From a virus, in IMG/VR virus record IMGVR_UViG_3300021959_000209, positions 1 to 32,575 of that record: a DNA stretch of 32,575 nucleotides; one strand, 5' to 3'. The notes beneath the pieces were generated by a model, which was not told where the DNA came from, made no database searches, and saw only the letters and a program-made list of their open reading frames with translations. The translations under genes and the position numbers were made by a program. Position 1 is the first letter of the stretch, and each line of letters starts with the position of its first letter. Positions 15,665 to 20,984 of the stretch are shown piece after piece.

Positions 15665-16662
15665 ACTTTTTCCTCCTTTGGAAACTGTTGGTTATTGTGA
15701 ACCACCTTTGAGGTGTCTGTCAACCATTTATCTTCTAATGGATAGCGAAAAGATTGATTTTCTCGTGATGTGAACTGAAGGGAATAATGGGAATACAGGC
15801 CGATAGTCCCTTCCCAAGCTCCGTGGCGCTGTTTGGCAACGATTAATCGCTGGTCGTAGGATTTATCCATGTACTCCTGCTGTTTCTCGTCCCTTTCAAT
15901 GAGCTTTAGCCCTTCACGCTTCTTGTCTGACCAGCAGATGATGAGGTTATCAGCAAGGTCAACGATGGCACTGTTACCCTTGACATCAAACTTCGTGGGG
16001 ATGTACTCCTCACCTGCACTGTGTGGCTTTCGGACGTGAGAGACAAGGTAGATATGACAGCCTAAGTGCTTTGCGGAATAGGCCAGGTTATTGATGAAAT
16101 CAGCCTCACCTTCCCTGTTTTCTACACCGATCCCACACTTCGCAAGTGAGTCGATGAAGATATGCTGAACCCCTAGCTCGCTGGAAACGTAGTTCACAAA
16201 GCCCAAAACTTTCTCGGTCTTTACAGAGTCGAGTTGGTCATAAATCAGGACGTGAGAGTCAGCAAAGTCCGTGAAGCGATTAATGAACTCTTTAGATGGT
16301 CTGCCGCTGGAGATCCCGCTGGACTGAAGGCACATCCTCCACAGAGTCTCCACAGGCTTCATCTCGAGGGACGCGATGGCTATCTTTTGTCCCTGATGGG
16401 CCAGTGCTAGGGCCATCTGAGTCGTCACCATCGACTTGCGGTGACCGTTCATACCACCTAGTACAGTTATCTCGGACGGTCTAAGCCGGAACTGTCCGAA
16501 AGTCTTGCCCCAAGGCAGGGTACAGCCCGTAAGGTCATCGTCACCATCTGCTTTCTTGAGCAAAGGCTCACGCCATGCTCCTGCTGAGTAGATTTCCTGA
16601 GCCTCAAGCTCTCCCACAATCCTGATGTAGTCTCTCAGGTCAACGCCTTCGGGGATGTTCAT
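15661..16662 (-). CDS. RecA-fold replicative DNA helicase (DnaB/Twinkle-type)
   Basis: A 333-residue protein. The Walker A motif is GMNGHRKS (residues 70-77), where the usual glycine before lysine is arginine. Other features are IAIASLEMKPVETLWRM (87-103, motif H1a with the acidic residue of DnaB-type enzymes), HIFIDSLAKCG (Walker B, near residue 165-175) and YLVSHVRKPHS (the H3-like region). These are the marks of hexameric phage replicative helicases. No primase or zinc domain is fused; a separate CHC2 zinc protein lies at 17459-17827. It is coupled to the DUF1376 protein gene by ATGA. Confidence 0.85.
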   Translation of the reverse strand: MNIPEGVDLRDYIRIVGELEAQEIYSAGAWREPLLKKADGDDDLTGCTLPWGKTFGQFRLRPSEITVLGGMNGHRKSMVTTQMALALAHQGQKIAIASLEMKPVETLWRMCLQSSGISSGRPSKEFINRFTDFADSHVLIYDQLDSVKTEKVLGFVNYVSSELGVQHIFIDSLAKCGIGVENREGEADFINNLAYSAKHLGCHIYLVSHVRKPHSAGEEYIPTKFDVKGNSAIVDLADNLIICWSDKKREGLKLIERDEKQQEYMDKSYDQRLIVAKQRHGAWEGTIGLYSHYSLQFTSRENQSFRYPLEDKWLTDTSKVVHNNQQFPKEEKV

Positions 16663-17261
16663 ATAATCACCTCAGGAACCGTGACATCGGATGAACTTGT
16701 TTTTTGATTTCGCTTCCATGTTCTGAGACAAGCCTTCCAGTCCTTTACTGGTTGGTTTCCAGACATCTTCCAGCCACGAGCTTCATAGTAATCAATAAAG
16801 TGATCTGGATTTACATAGAATCCAATCTCCTTTGCATACTCCCTCACGTCATCAACTGATGGCTTAATAAATTTGGTAATGGTTTTGGTATTGGTATTGG
16901 TATTGGTAGCATTGCCTTCGCTATGCGTTCGCATTGCGTTCGCATTGCCTTCGCTATGCCATCGCATCTTTGCAGACTCGCTTGCCTTCTTTGACTTCAT
17001 TAAATACGCCTCGAGCTCACGGTCTGCTCGCTTGTTCACCCAGCAGCCGTCCTGGAGAGTAAAGAATTTGTTCAAGACATACTGTAAGGCAGCGGCATCG
17101 TTTAAACGCAGCATCCTCAGTAGCTCGTCAATGTCGTCAGGGAGTGGGGATTCGTGCAGATAATAGTGGTCAAGGCATCGGCGGTAGCTGATGTCCTCGA
17201 TGGGGGTTAAAAAAGAGGTGTGGGACTGGTAGTCCCCTATATGGAAGGGATAGAAATTCAC
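16659..17261 (-). CDS. DUF1376 replication protein (replisome organizer-like)
   Basis: About 200 residues. It begins MNFYPFHIGDYQSHTSFLTP, the DUF1376 opening seen in phage replication proteins, and continues with DISYRRCLDHYYLHESPLPD. A repetitive linker (HSEGNANAMRTHSEGNATNT, then NTNT) leads to a basic C-terminal domain (DVREYAKEIGFYVNPDHFID, WKACLRTWKRNQ). I start at GTG 17261 because AGGAG lies 7 bases before it and the family starts there; an ATG 66 bases upstream lacks support. Proteins of this type bind the origin and recruit a helicase; the helicase gene follows at once. The linker is encoded by microsatellite-like DNA (16873-16967). Confidence 0.8.
   Translation of the reverse strand: MNFYPFHIGDYQSHTSFLTPIEDISYRRCLDHYYLHESPLPDDIDELLRMLRLNDAAALQYVLNKFFTLQDGCWVNKRADRELEAYLMKSKKASESAKMRWHSEGNANAMRTHSEGNATNTNTNTKTITKFIKPSVDDVREYAKEIGFYVNPDHFIDYYEARGWKMSGNQPVKDWKACLRTWKRNQKTSSSDVTVPEVII
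16873..16967. repeat. Microsatellite-like repeats inside the DUF1376 gene linker
   Basis: Four perfect tandem copies of TTGGTA (16885-16908, with further degenerate copies from 16873) are followed by about six imperfect 9-base units of the type TTCGCATGC up to 16967. On the coding strand they encode the Asn/Thr-rich and HSEGNA-type linker. All units are multiples of three, so slippage would change linker length without a frameshift. Confidence 0.75.
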
Positions 17262-17368
17262 GTTTCTGCTCCTGTTTTGTGCCCTGTTCGAGTGAAAAGC
17301 GGCGACGGAGAACAGGATGAACCGCATTCATCGGGTGGATCAGACCCGACTAGCCGCACTTAAAGTAT

Positions 17369-17452
17369 ACACAATAACTACCTGTGGTGATATTTTTATC
17401 ACCATAACTACCTATTGTGTTTTTTTTATCACCATAAGTACCTGTGGTGATT
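17369..17452. repeat. Three iterons at 30-bp spacing, probable replication origin or operator
   Basis: Three copies of a partly palindromic unit lie in the 197-base gap between the DUF1376 and CHC2 genes. Cores TAACTACCT, TAACTACCT and TAAGTACCT start at 17375, 17405 and 17435, an exact 30-bp period. Arms are ATCACC/GTGGTGAT or ACACAA/TTGTGT type, mixed between copies; copy 3 has perfect 7-base arms ATCACCA and TGGTGAT. AT-rich runs separate them. Iterons beside a replication-protein gene suggest an origin bound by that protein, but they also overlap a possible leftward -10 (TATACT on the minus strand near 17364-17369), so an operator is possible. Confidence 0.75.
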
Positions 17453-17458
17453 ATTTAA

Positions 17459-17827
17459 TCAATACTTGCCAAGTCTGGCCCTCAAGACCACGGATTTGTC
17501 TGACTCCGATAGTTTAACGCCTGATTTAAGACTTGCTTCAGCGATCTCTAGTATCGCGTCCCGTAGATACTGCCTCTCGTTACGGCGCATGACTTGATAG
17601 TTTCCGTCATCATCGGGGTAAAGTGCGTCCCAGGACAGCCCGACAGCCGACAGGACATCAATCGCACCACATCCGGCGAAACAATGGATCAAGACTCGAT
17701 CACCTTTCACCGTGATCCTTAAACTAGGTGACTTGTCTGCATGGTGTGGACAGCGCGACATCCACGACACTTTGCTAGTCTGCCTAACACCGTCCAATCG
17801 TGACAATAGCTCATCAATTTTACTCAT
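17459..17827 (-). CDS. CHC2-type primase zinc-finger protein without catalytic domain
   Basis: A 122-residue protein. Residues 1-65 are a CHC2 primase zinc domain: SKIDELLSRLDGVRQTSK, then CPHHADKSPSLRI with the first ligands and HCFAGCGAIDVL with the last two cysteines. The TOPRIM catalytic domain of a primase is absent. The rest is a helical stretch (ILEIAEASLKSGVKLSESDK). Such stand-alone zinc domains may recognise the priming site and work with another protein or the host primase. It lies just upstream of the iterons and the DUF1376/helicase genes, so a priming or origin role is likely. Confidence 0.75.
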   Translation of the reverse strand: MSKIDELLSRLDGVRQTSKVSWMSRCPHHADKSPSLRITVKGDRVLIHCFAGCGAIDVLSAVGLSWDALYPDDDGNYQVMRRNERQYLRDAILEIAEASLKSGVKLSESDKSVVLRARLGKY

Positions 17828-17857
17828 AACCCCCCTCTGGCGATCGCCAACCCCCTA

Positions 17858-18034
17858 TTAGATTAGGAAAAATCCAACCGTTAGTATCCAGAACACCGCA
17901 ACAAGTCCAACGGCCCCAAGTATCGCCCCTGCAATCTTTAAGACTGACTTCCAAGTTGGTTCAGGCCATGTCGCAGAGCTGTAGCGGTCATGCTCTCTGG
18001 CGTATCTGTAGTGTCTCATGTGATCGTGATTCAT
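17858..18034 (-). CDS. Small single-pass membrane protein
   Basis: A 58-residue protein starting MNHDHMRHYRYAREHDRYSS, with a His/Arg/Tyr-rich soluble head, followed by SVLKIAGAILGAVGLVAVFW and ILTVGFFLI, one long membrane helix to the C-terminus. No family recognised. GAGG lies 7 bases before the ATG at 18034, inside the end of the methyltransferase gene, which it overlaps by 47 bases. Function unknown; small early membrane peptides in phages may block superinfection or change the host envelope. Confidence 0.65.
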   Translation of the reverse strand: MNHDHMRHYRYAREHDRYSSATWPEPTWKSVLKIAGAILGAVGLVAVFWILTVGFFLI

Positions 18035-18638
18035 ATTTTATCCTCGCTTGATTAAATATCTGCACCCCAAGATCAGGGTGTACGCAATTCCTGAGTATCT
18101 GTAGCGGGCAATGATTGTTACCGTAGTAAATGTTCTCGTCATAATAAATGCCGAGCCAATCCATCAGCCCCTGCTTTTGCGACAGTGTATTGGTATTAAT
18201 AAAGTCTTTCGGTCTCGGCACGTCCTCTGCCTGAAATTCAAAGTTAGTCCAGAATAAATGCCGCCCGATTTTAGTTGCCGGGATTAATTCCCCGTAGTAT
18301 GGAACCACATTTTCTACAACATAAAGCCCCTTGAAGTAGGTTTTTAGTAAGATTATTTCCTCATACAATGCCATATTGGCATATCTAGGGGCGTTCCTGT
18401 AGTTGGCCCTATCCATCCTGCTATGAGACTGACAAGGCGGGCTGCTCCAGATGAAGTCGTATTCATTAAAGTGTTTTTCCAAATAGTCGTGTGCGTCCCC
18501 TATTATTAACTCATCATCGGGGAAATTTTCCTGGTAAATTTTCCCGATTTTGGGGTCAAGCTCAACTGCCGTAACGTCACAGTCTCCCCAGTGTTTCCTA
18601 TTACCGCCTAGTCCGGCGTATAGATTTAATACTCTCAT
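17988..18638 (-). CDS. Compact C5-cytosine DNA methyltransferase
   Basis: A 216-residue enzyme with the C5-methyltransferase motifs in order: I LNLYAGLGGNRKHW (4-17, cofactor loop), II TAVELDPKI (23-31), IV SSPPCQSHS (65-73, catalytic Cys69), VI VVENV (107-111), VIII-like IGRHLFWTNF (124-133) and X-like RNCVHPDLGVQIFNQA (183-198). The target-recognition part between VIII and X is only about 50 residues, which is short. It transfers a methyl group from S-adenosylmethionine to cytosine and probably protects phage DNA from host restriction. No cognate endonuclease is seen. The last residues overlap the next gene. It begins in an ATGA overlap. Confidence 0.9.
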   Translation of the reverse strand: MRVLNLYAGLGGNRKHWGDCDVTAVELDPKIGKIYQENFPDDELIIGDAHDYLEKHFNEYDFIWSSPPCQSHSRMDRANYRNAPRYANMALYEEIILLKTYFKGLYVVENVVPYYGELIPATKIGRHLFWTNFEFQAEDVPRPKDFINTNTLSQKQGLMDWLGIYYDENIYYGNNHCPLQILRNCVHPDLGVQIFNQARIKYESRSHETLQIRQRA

Positions 18639-18964
18639 GCCCTCACCGTCATATTGTGTTCACCGAGATCAATCTCTAGCGGTCGATTGCCGTTGATGAT
18701 GCGGTCTAGCTGACTAATAGTTAGCGGAATGAACTCCGCGAAGTCATCGCCAAATATGCCTTCTTTTCTGAATCCTTGTGCATAGGCGATATGCTCCGGC
18801 TTTCCCTTGCTATTGGCTGGCATGACATAAACTCCGGCATCATTCACGAGCCATATTCCCCGGTCATTCGCTGGTCCTTGTCCATACGGCAATTTCAAGC
18901 CATTCTGGAAGGCAGTCATACAGACCTGCCTCAGTGCTTTACTTGTTCTGAATTTGATTTTCAT
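18635..18964 (-). CDS. DUF3085-like protein
   Basis: A 109-residue protein. The stretch GLKLPYGQGPANDRGIWLVN then DAGVYVMPANSKGKPEHIAYA is typical of the DUF3085 family of phage and plasmid proteins of unknown function. The rest is a charged C-terminal part. The start codon shares one base with the upstream stop (TAATG) and has GGAGG just before it, and the stop overlaps the methyltransferase start (ATGA), so it is tightly coupled to its neighbours. Confidence 0.7.
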   Translation of the reverse strand: MKIKFRTSKALRQVCMTAFQNGLKLPYGQGPANDRGIWLVNDAGVYVMPANSKGKPEHIAYAQGFRKEGIFGDDFAEFIPLTISQLDRIINGNRPLEIDLGEHNMTVRA

Positions 18965-19143
18965 TATTCCTCCCCCATGAAGTTGTCATACATATCCCGC
19001 GCACATTCCTGCGCCTCTGTGACTTCTAGCGGCGTGCAGAATGCCGCAAGCCCCTCTGCAAGATCAATCGCCTCGTGCAGCCTGCCCTCTGGCGCTGTAA
19101 GAGCCAGGAACAGCGCCTCTGTAAGCGCTTCTGTGTGATTCAT
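18964..19143 (-). CDS. Small acidic helical protein
   Basis: A 59-residue protein, read directly from the sequence: MNHTEALTEALFLALTAPEG, RLHEAIDLAEGLAAFCTPLE, VTEAQECARDMYDNFMGEE. It is helical and acidic with two cysteines, and no family is recognised. GAGG is 7 bases before ATG 19143, the start forms an ATGA overlap with the preceding stop, and its own stop shares a base with the next start (TAATG). The tight coupling supports a real gene. Confidence 0.65.
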   Translation of the reverse strand: MNHTEALTEALFLALTAPEGRLHEAIDLAEGLAAFCTPLEVTEAQECARDMYDNFMGEE

Positions 19144-19403
19144 AGTTTATCCTCAGCTTTAATCTCAACAGCTTTGCTTATCAGCTTTATAGTACCTGTT
19201 TCACGTTTCGCCACGCCGCCCACATTGTATTGCTGTCGATTTGCACCGGTGCGCGACGCATATCCCTTGTTGCCGTTGCCGCCGACATCAATGACCTCGA
19301 TGACACGAGCGCGAGCGGGTGTAATTTGTTCGACGCGAGCGGTAACTAGCTCGTTGCGCCACCCAGCAGGCGTGAATACAGATGCGTTGTATTTAATAAT
19401 CAT
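19140..19403 (-). CDS. Small protein of unknown function
   Basis: About 87 residues. Starting at MIIKYNASVFTPAGWRNELV it has a beta-rich part (TARVEQITPARARVIEVIDV) and a Gly/Asn-rich loop (GGNGNKGYASRTGANRQQYN). I reject the longer frame that begins at 19544 because it runs through the preceding gene. ATG 19403 shares a base with the preceding stop (TAATG) and has GGAGG 7 bases upstream. Function unknown. Confidence 0.65.
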   Translation of the reverse strand: MIIKYNASVFTPAGWRNELVTARVEQITPARARVIEVIDVGGNGNKGYASRTGANRQQYNVGGVAKRETGTIKLISKAVEIKAEDKL

Positions 19404-19717
19404 TATGCCGCCTCCCGTTGTGTCAAGGCATCTTGACAGGCGCAGACCAGCGTCCAGTAAGCAACGACTACGGCGTGTTCCCTGATGTTGTAAAAGGTTC
19501 GGCCCATGTCTTCGAGCATAGCCTCGCCACCTGATGTATCGCACTCGGCGCAGAGTTTCAGCGCCTTATAGGTGTAGATTACCCACTCGTGACCATCGCA
19601 GGATTGATGTATAAGGTCTTGAATGTCGTCTCCTTCTTGCGCGTTTGTAAGAATGTCTGCAACGATGCTCGCGGCCTCTTGACGCAACAGGTAATCGTTA
19701 ATAATAAACTCGCTCAT
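19403..19717 (-). CDS. Conserved-looking phage protein behind hammerhead ribozyme C
   Basis: About 104 residues. Motifs such as HEWVIYTYKALKLCAECDTS and GGEAMLEDMGRTFYNIREHA occur in a family of small phage proteins of unknown function. ATG 19717 is chosen because GAGG lies 8 bases before it and because it is exactly 28 nt downstream of the predicted cleavage site of ribozyme C (19745/19746). The frame runs upstream to 19744, inside the ribozyme 3' part, which is not plausible as coding. Its stop shares a base with the next start (TAATG). Confidence 0.7.
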   Translation of the reverse strand: MSEFIINDYLLRQEAASIVADILTNAQEGDDIQDLIHQSCDGHEWVIYTYKALKLCAECDTSGGEAMLEDMGRTFYNIREHAVVVAYWTLVCACQDALTQREAA

Positions 19718-19735
19718 TGTGTTTTCCTCTTTTTT

Positions 19736-19798
19736 GGTTATCACAGACTCCCGAAAGGGAGTTTCGACGGGTTACCACCCCGCTCTCTTCAGTGTGAG
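19736..19798 (-). ncRNA. Type I hammerhead self-cleaving ribozyme, copy C
   Basis: Read on the minus strand. Stem I arms are TCACA (5') and TGTGA (3'). The core is CTGAAGA, then stem II (GA, bulged G, CGGG pairing with CCCGTC, loop GTGGTAA), GAAA, stem III (CTCCC/GGGAG, loop TTTC), and the cleavage triplet GTC. Cleavage is predicted after 19746, leaving 19745 as the new 5' end, 28 nt before ATG 19717. The stop codon TGA of the upstream gene (19789-19791) is inside the CTGA of the core. All conserved hammerhead core nucleotides are present. Confidence 0.93.
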
Positions 19799-20004
19799 AA
19801 TTTGTTAGTATCTGCCGCCCAGTCCTGAACATAAAAACAGGTCTTTGAGCTTGCCTCGATTGCTGCTGCTGCCTTTACCAGCTCCGACTGGCTCTTAATT
19901 TCTCCGGCAATAATCCAGCAATGCAAAGTTGCCATTTTGTATTGCTGCGAATTGAATAGAGCAGCGTCAAAGCCCTGTAATGCTTGCGGGTCAAAGTCTT
20001 GCAT
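19789..20004 (-). CDS. Small protein between hammerhead ribozymes B and C
   Basis: A 71-residue protein: MQDFDPQALQGFDAALFNSQ, QYKMATLHCWIIAGEIKSQS, ELVKAAAAIEASSKTCFYVQ, then DWAADTNKFSH. It is unrecognised, helical, with two cysteines. ATG 20004 has AGAGGG at a fixed place in the 28-nt leader left by ribozyme B. A nine-codon extension upstream would enter the ribozyme. The last two residues (SH) and the stop TGA are encoded by the 5' arm and catalytic core of ribozyme C, so ribosomes finishing this gene run over that ribozyme. Confidence 0.7.
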   Translation of the reverse strand: MQDFDPQALQGFDAALFNSQQYKMATLHCWIIAGEIKSQSELVKAAAAIEASSKTCFYVQDWAADTNKFSH

Positions 20005-20022
20005 GGTGTTTCCCTCTGTTTT

Positions 20023-20084
20023 GGTTATCACAGACTCCCCGCAGGGAGTTTCGGCTAGTTACCGGCTAGCCTCGTCAGTGTGAG
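20023..20084 (-). ncRNA. Type I hammerhead self-cleaving ribozyme, copy B
   Basis: Read on the minus strand. Stem I is TCACA/TGTGA. The core is CTGACGA, then stem II (GGCTAG/CTAGCC, six pairs, loop CCGGTAA), GAAA, stem III (CTCCC/GGGAG, loop TGCG) and GTC. Cleavage is predicted after 20033, so the downstream RNA begins at 20032, exactly 28 nt before ATG 20004. The upstream gene's stop TGA (20075-20077) is within the CTGA of the core. Compared with copy C, stem II is entirely different in sequence but still pairs. Confidence 0.95.
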
Positions 20085-20233
20085 TTATTAATTGTCGCCT
20101 GCTCAATTATTTCAATTTGCACGTCGTCATATCCTTCTGCGATGAAGTCTCCCGCGCAACTCTCAGCGAGTGCCTGATCTTCGAAGTAATCAGCGACTCC
20201 GCCTACCCAAACTGCATATAATGTATTTTGCAT
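20075..20233 (-). CDS. Small acidic protein ending inside ribozyme B
   Basis: A 52-residue protein: MQNTLYAVWVGGVADYFEDQ, ALAESCAGDFIAEGYDDVQI, EIIEQATINNSH. The WVGG...YF...GYDDVQIE pattern is common in small phage proteins of unknown function. The leader contains AGAGGG before the A-rich stretch and ATG 20233. Its last codons and stop are part of ribozyme B, as in the next gene downstream. Its leader has no full hammerhead, only a short hairpin (GCGCC/GGCGC) in the 41-base gap after the preceding gene. Confidence 0.7.
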   Translation of the reverse strand: MQNTLYAVWVGGVADYFEDQALAESCAGDFIAEGYDDVQIEIIEQATINNSH

Positions 20234-20274
20234 TTTTTTATCCCTCTATTGTGCGCCGTCAGTGGCGCGAATTG

Positions 20275-20376
20275 TCACAGGCCTAGTAGTGCTATTGCGC
20301 CAAGTAGCACGGCTGAAAGCGCCATTATCATTAGTGTTGCTATTGCTGCTTGCGTGCTATTGTCAAGGTACTTCAT
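20275..20376 (-). CDS. 33-residue membrane peptide behind ribozyme A
   Basis: Read directly: MKYLDNSTQAAIATLMIMAL then SAVLLGAIALLGL. It is a polar N-terminus followed by one membrane helix to the C-terminus. ATG 20376 has the strong site AGGAGG and lies exactly 28 nt after the predicted ribozyme A cleavage. No family recognised. Tiny single-pass peptides of this kind in phage early regions often act on host membrane enzymes, but the target cannot be named. Confidence 0.65.
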   Translation of the reverse strand: MKYLDNSTQAAIATLMIMALSAVLLGAIALLGL

Positions 20377-20394
20377 GCCGTCAACCTCCTATTT

Positions 20395-20454
20395 GGTTTT
20401 CACAGACCCCTTGCGGGGTTTCGGCTAGTCACCAACCAGCCTCGTCAGTGTGAG
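20395..20454 (-). ncRNA. Type I hammerhead self-cleaving ribozyme, copy A
   Basis: Read on the minus strand. Stem I is TCACA/TGTGA. The core is CTGACGA, then stem II (GGCTGG/CTAGCC with one G-U pair, loop TTGGTGA), GAAA, stem III (CCCC/GGGG with the GNRA loop GCAA) and GTC. Cleavage is predicted after 20405, so the downstream RNA begins at 20404, 28 nt before ATG 20376. The upstream gene stops with TAA (20455-20457) just before the ribozyme, not within it. The G-U pair shows that the minus strand is the RNA sense. Confidence 0.95.
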
Positions 20455-20772
20455 TTACGCGACTAATAATTGATGGATATCTAAACCGTCCCAAATCAAG
20501 CCGTCTTCTTTCAGACTTTCTATAGCTTCTTTTTTAGTTTGAAATCCCATGCAATCGCCGCCGTCAAACTCAACCGCATCACCTTCCGGCGTATGTATAA
20601 TTTTCGGCAAACAAATCCTCCACTGGCAACGAACTGGCGTGCTGCCAGAATAAGCAGCGTTATAGTTTTGAATCTCGCACTGCATAACCGGCTTTATATT
20701 CTCACGATCAATAACAGTACAATGATAAGCACCAAAACCTGCTTTTTTTACGCTAACCTCATATCTGCTCAT
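20455..20772 (-). CDS. First gene of the leftward operon, function unknown
   Basis: About 105 residues: MSRYEVSVKKAGFGAYHCTV, QCEIQNYNAAYSGSTPVRCQ, WRICLPKIIHTPEGDAVEFD, GGDCMGFQTKKEAIESLKED. Beta-rich with several cysteines. I do not recognise it. I choose ATG 20772, which lies about 28 nt after the predicted transcription start; the longer frame to 20862 reaches past the promoter. Its Shine-Dalgarno (AGAGAG) is weak. It ends just before ribozyme A. Confidence 0.65.
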   Translation of the reverse strand: MSRYEVSVKKAGFGAYHCTVIDRENIKPVMQCEIQNYNAAYSGSTPVRCQWRICLPKIIHTPEGDAVEFDGGDCMGFQTKKEAIESLKEDGLIWDGLDIHQLLVA

Positions 20773-20807
20773 TATGCTTATGCTCTCTGTGTGTTGTTGA
20801 TGGTGTG

Positions 20808-20835
20808 ATAGTACCACTATTAGATGGTTCGTCAA
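20808..20835 (-). promoter_or_regulatory. Leftward early promoter (sigma70 type)
   Basis: On the minus strand TTGACG (20835-20830) and TACTAT (20813-20808) are separated by 16 bases. Transcription would start near 20801, about 28 nt before ATG 20772, and would drive the whole leftward operon, including the three ribozymes. AT-rich, repetitive DNA (CAATTG and ATCAATT copies) lies directly upstream. Confidence 0.6.
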
Positions 20836-20902
20836 TACCAGACAGCAATTGTTTTGTATCAATTAGAATCAATTGGATTGTATATGTATGGTGTAGATGT
20901 TT

Positions 20903-20964
20903 GCTCAATGGTGATCATGTGATAATGGTTCCTATTTGATAATGGTTATCATGTGATAATGGTT
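20903..20964. repeat. Iterons TGATAATGGTT at exact 17-bp spacing
   Basis: Three perfect copies of TGATAATGGTT start at 20920, 20937 and 20954, exactly 17 bp apart. A degenerate fourth copy (AATGGT core) lies in phase at 20903. The array is just upstream of the leftward promoter and inside the divergent control region. Such phased repeats usually bind a cooperative regulator or an initiator protein. Confidence 0.75.
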
Positions 20965-20984
20965 CCCATTCAGATTCACGCACA

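Noticed and set aside
17839-17848. GGCGATCGCC palindrome, containing the cyanobacterial HIP1 octamer
   Set aside because: It is a single copy and gives no evidence for a cyanobacterial host or for a regulatory site.
20254-20269. A fourth hammerhead at ACTGACGGCGC on the minus strand
   Set aside because: It has CTGACG but not CTGANGA, no GAAA and no cleavage triplet in the right place; only a small hairpin remains.
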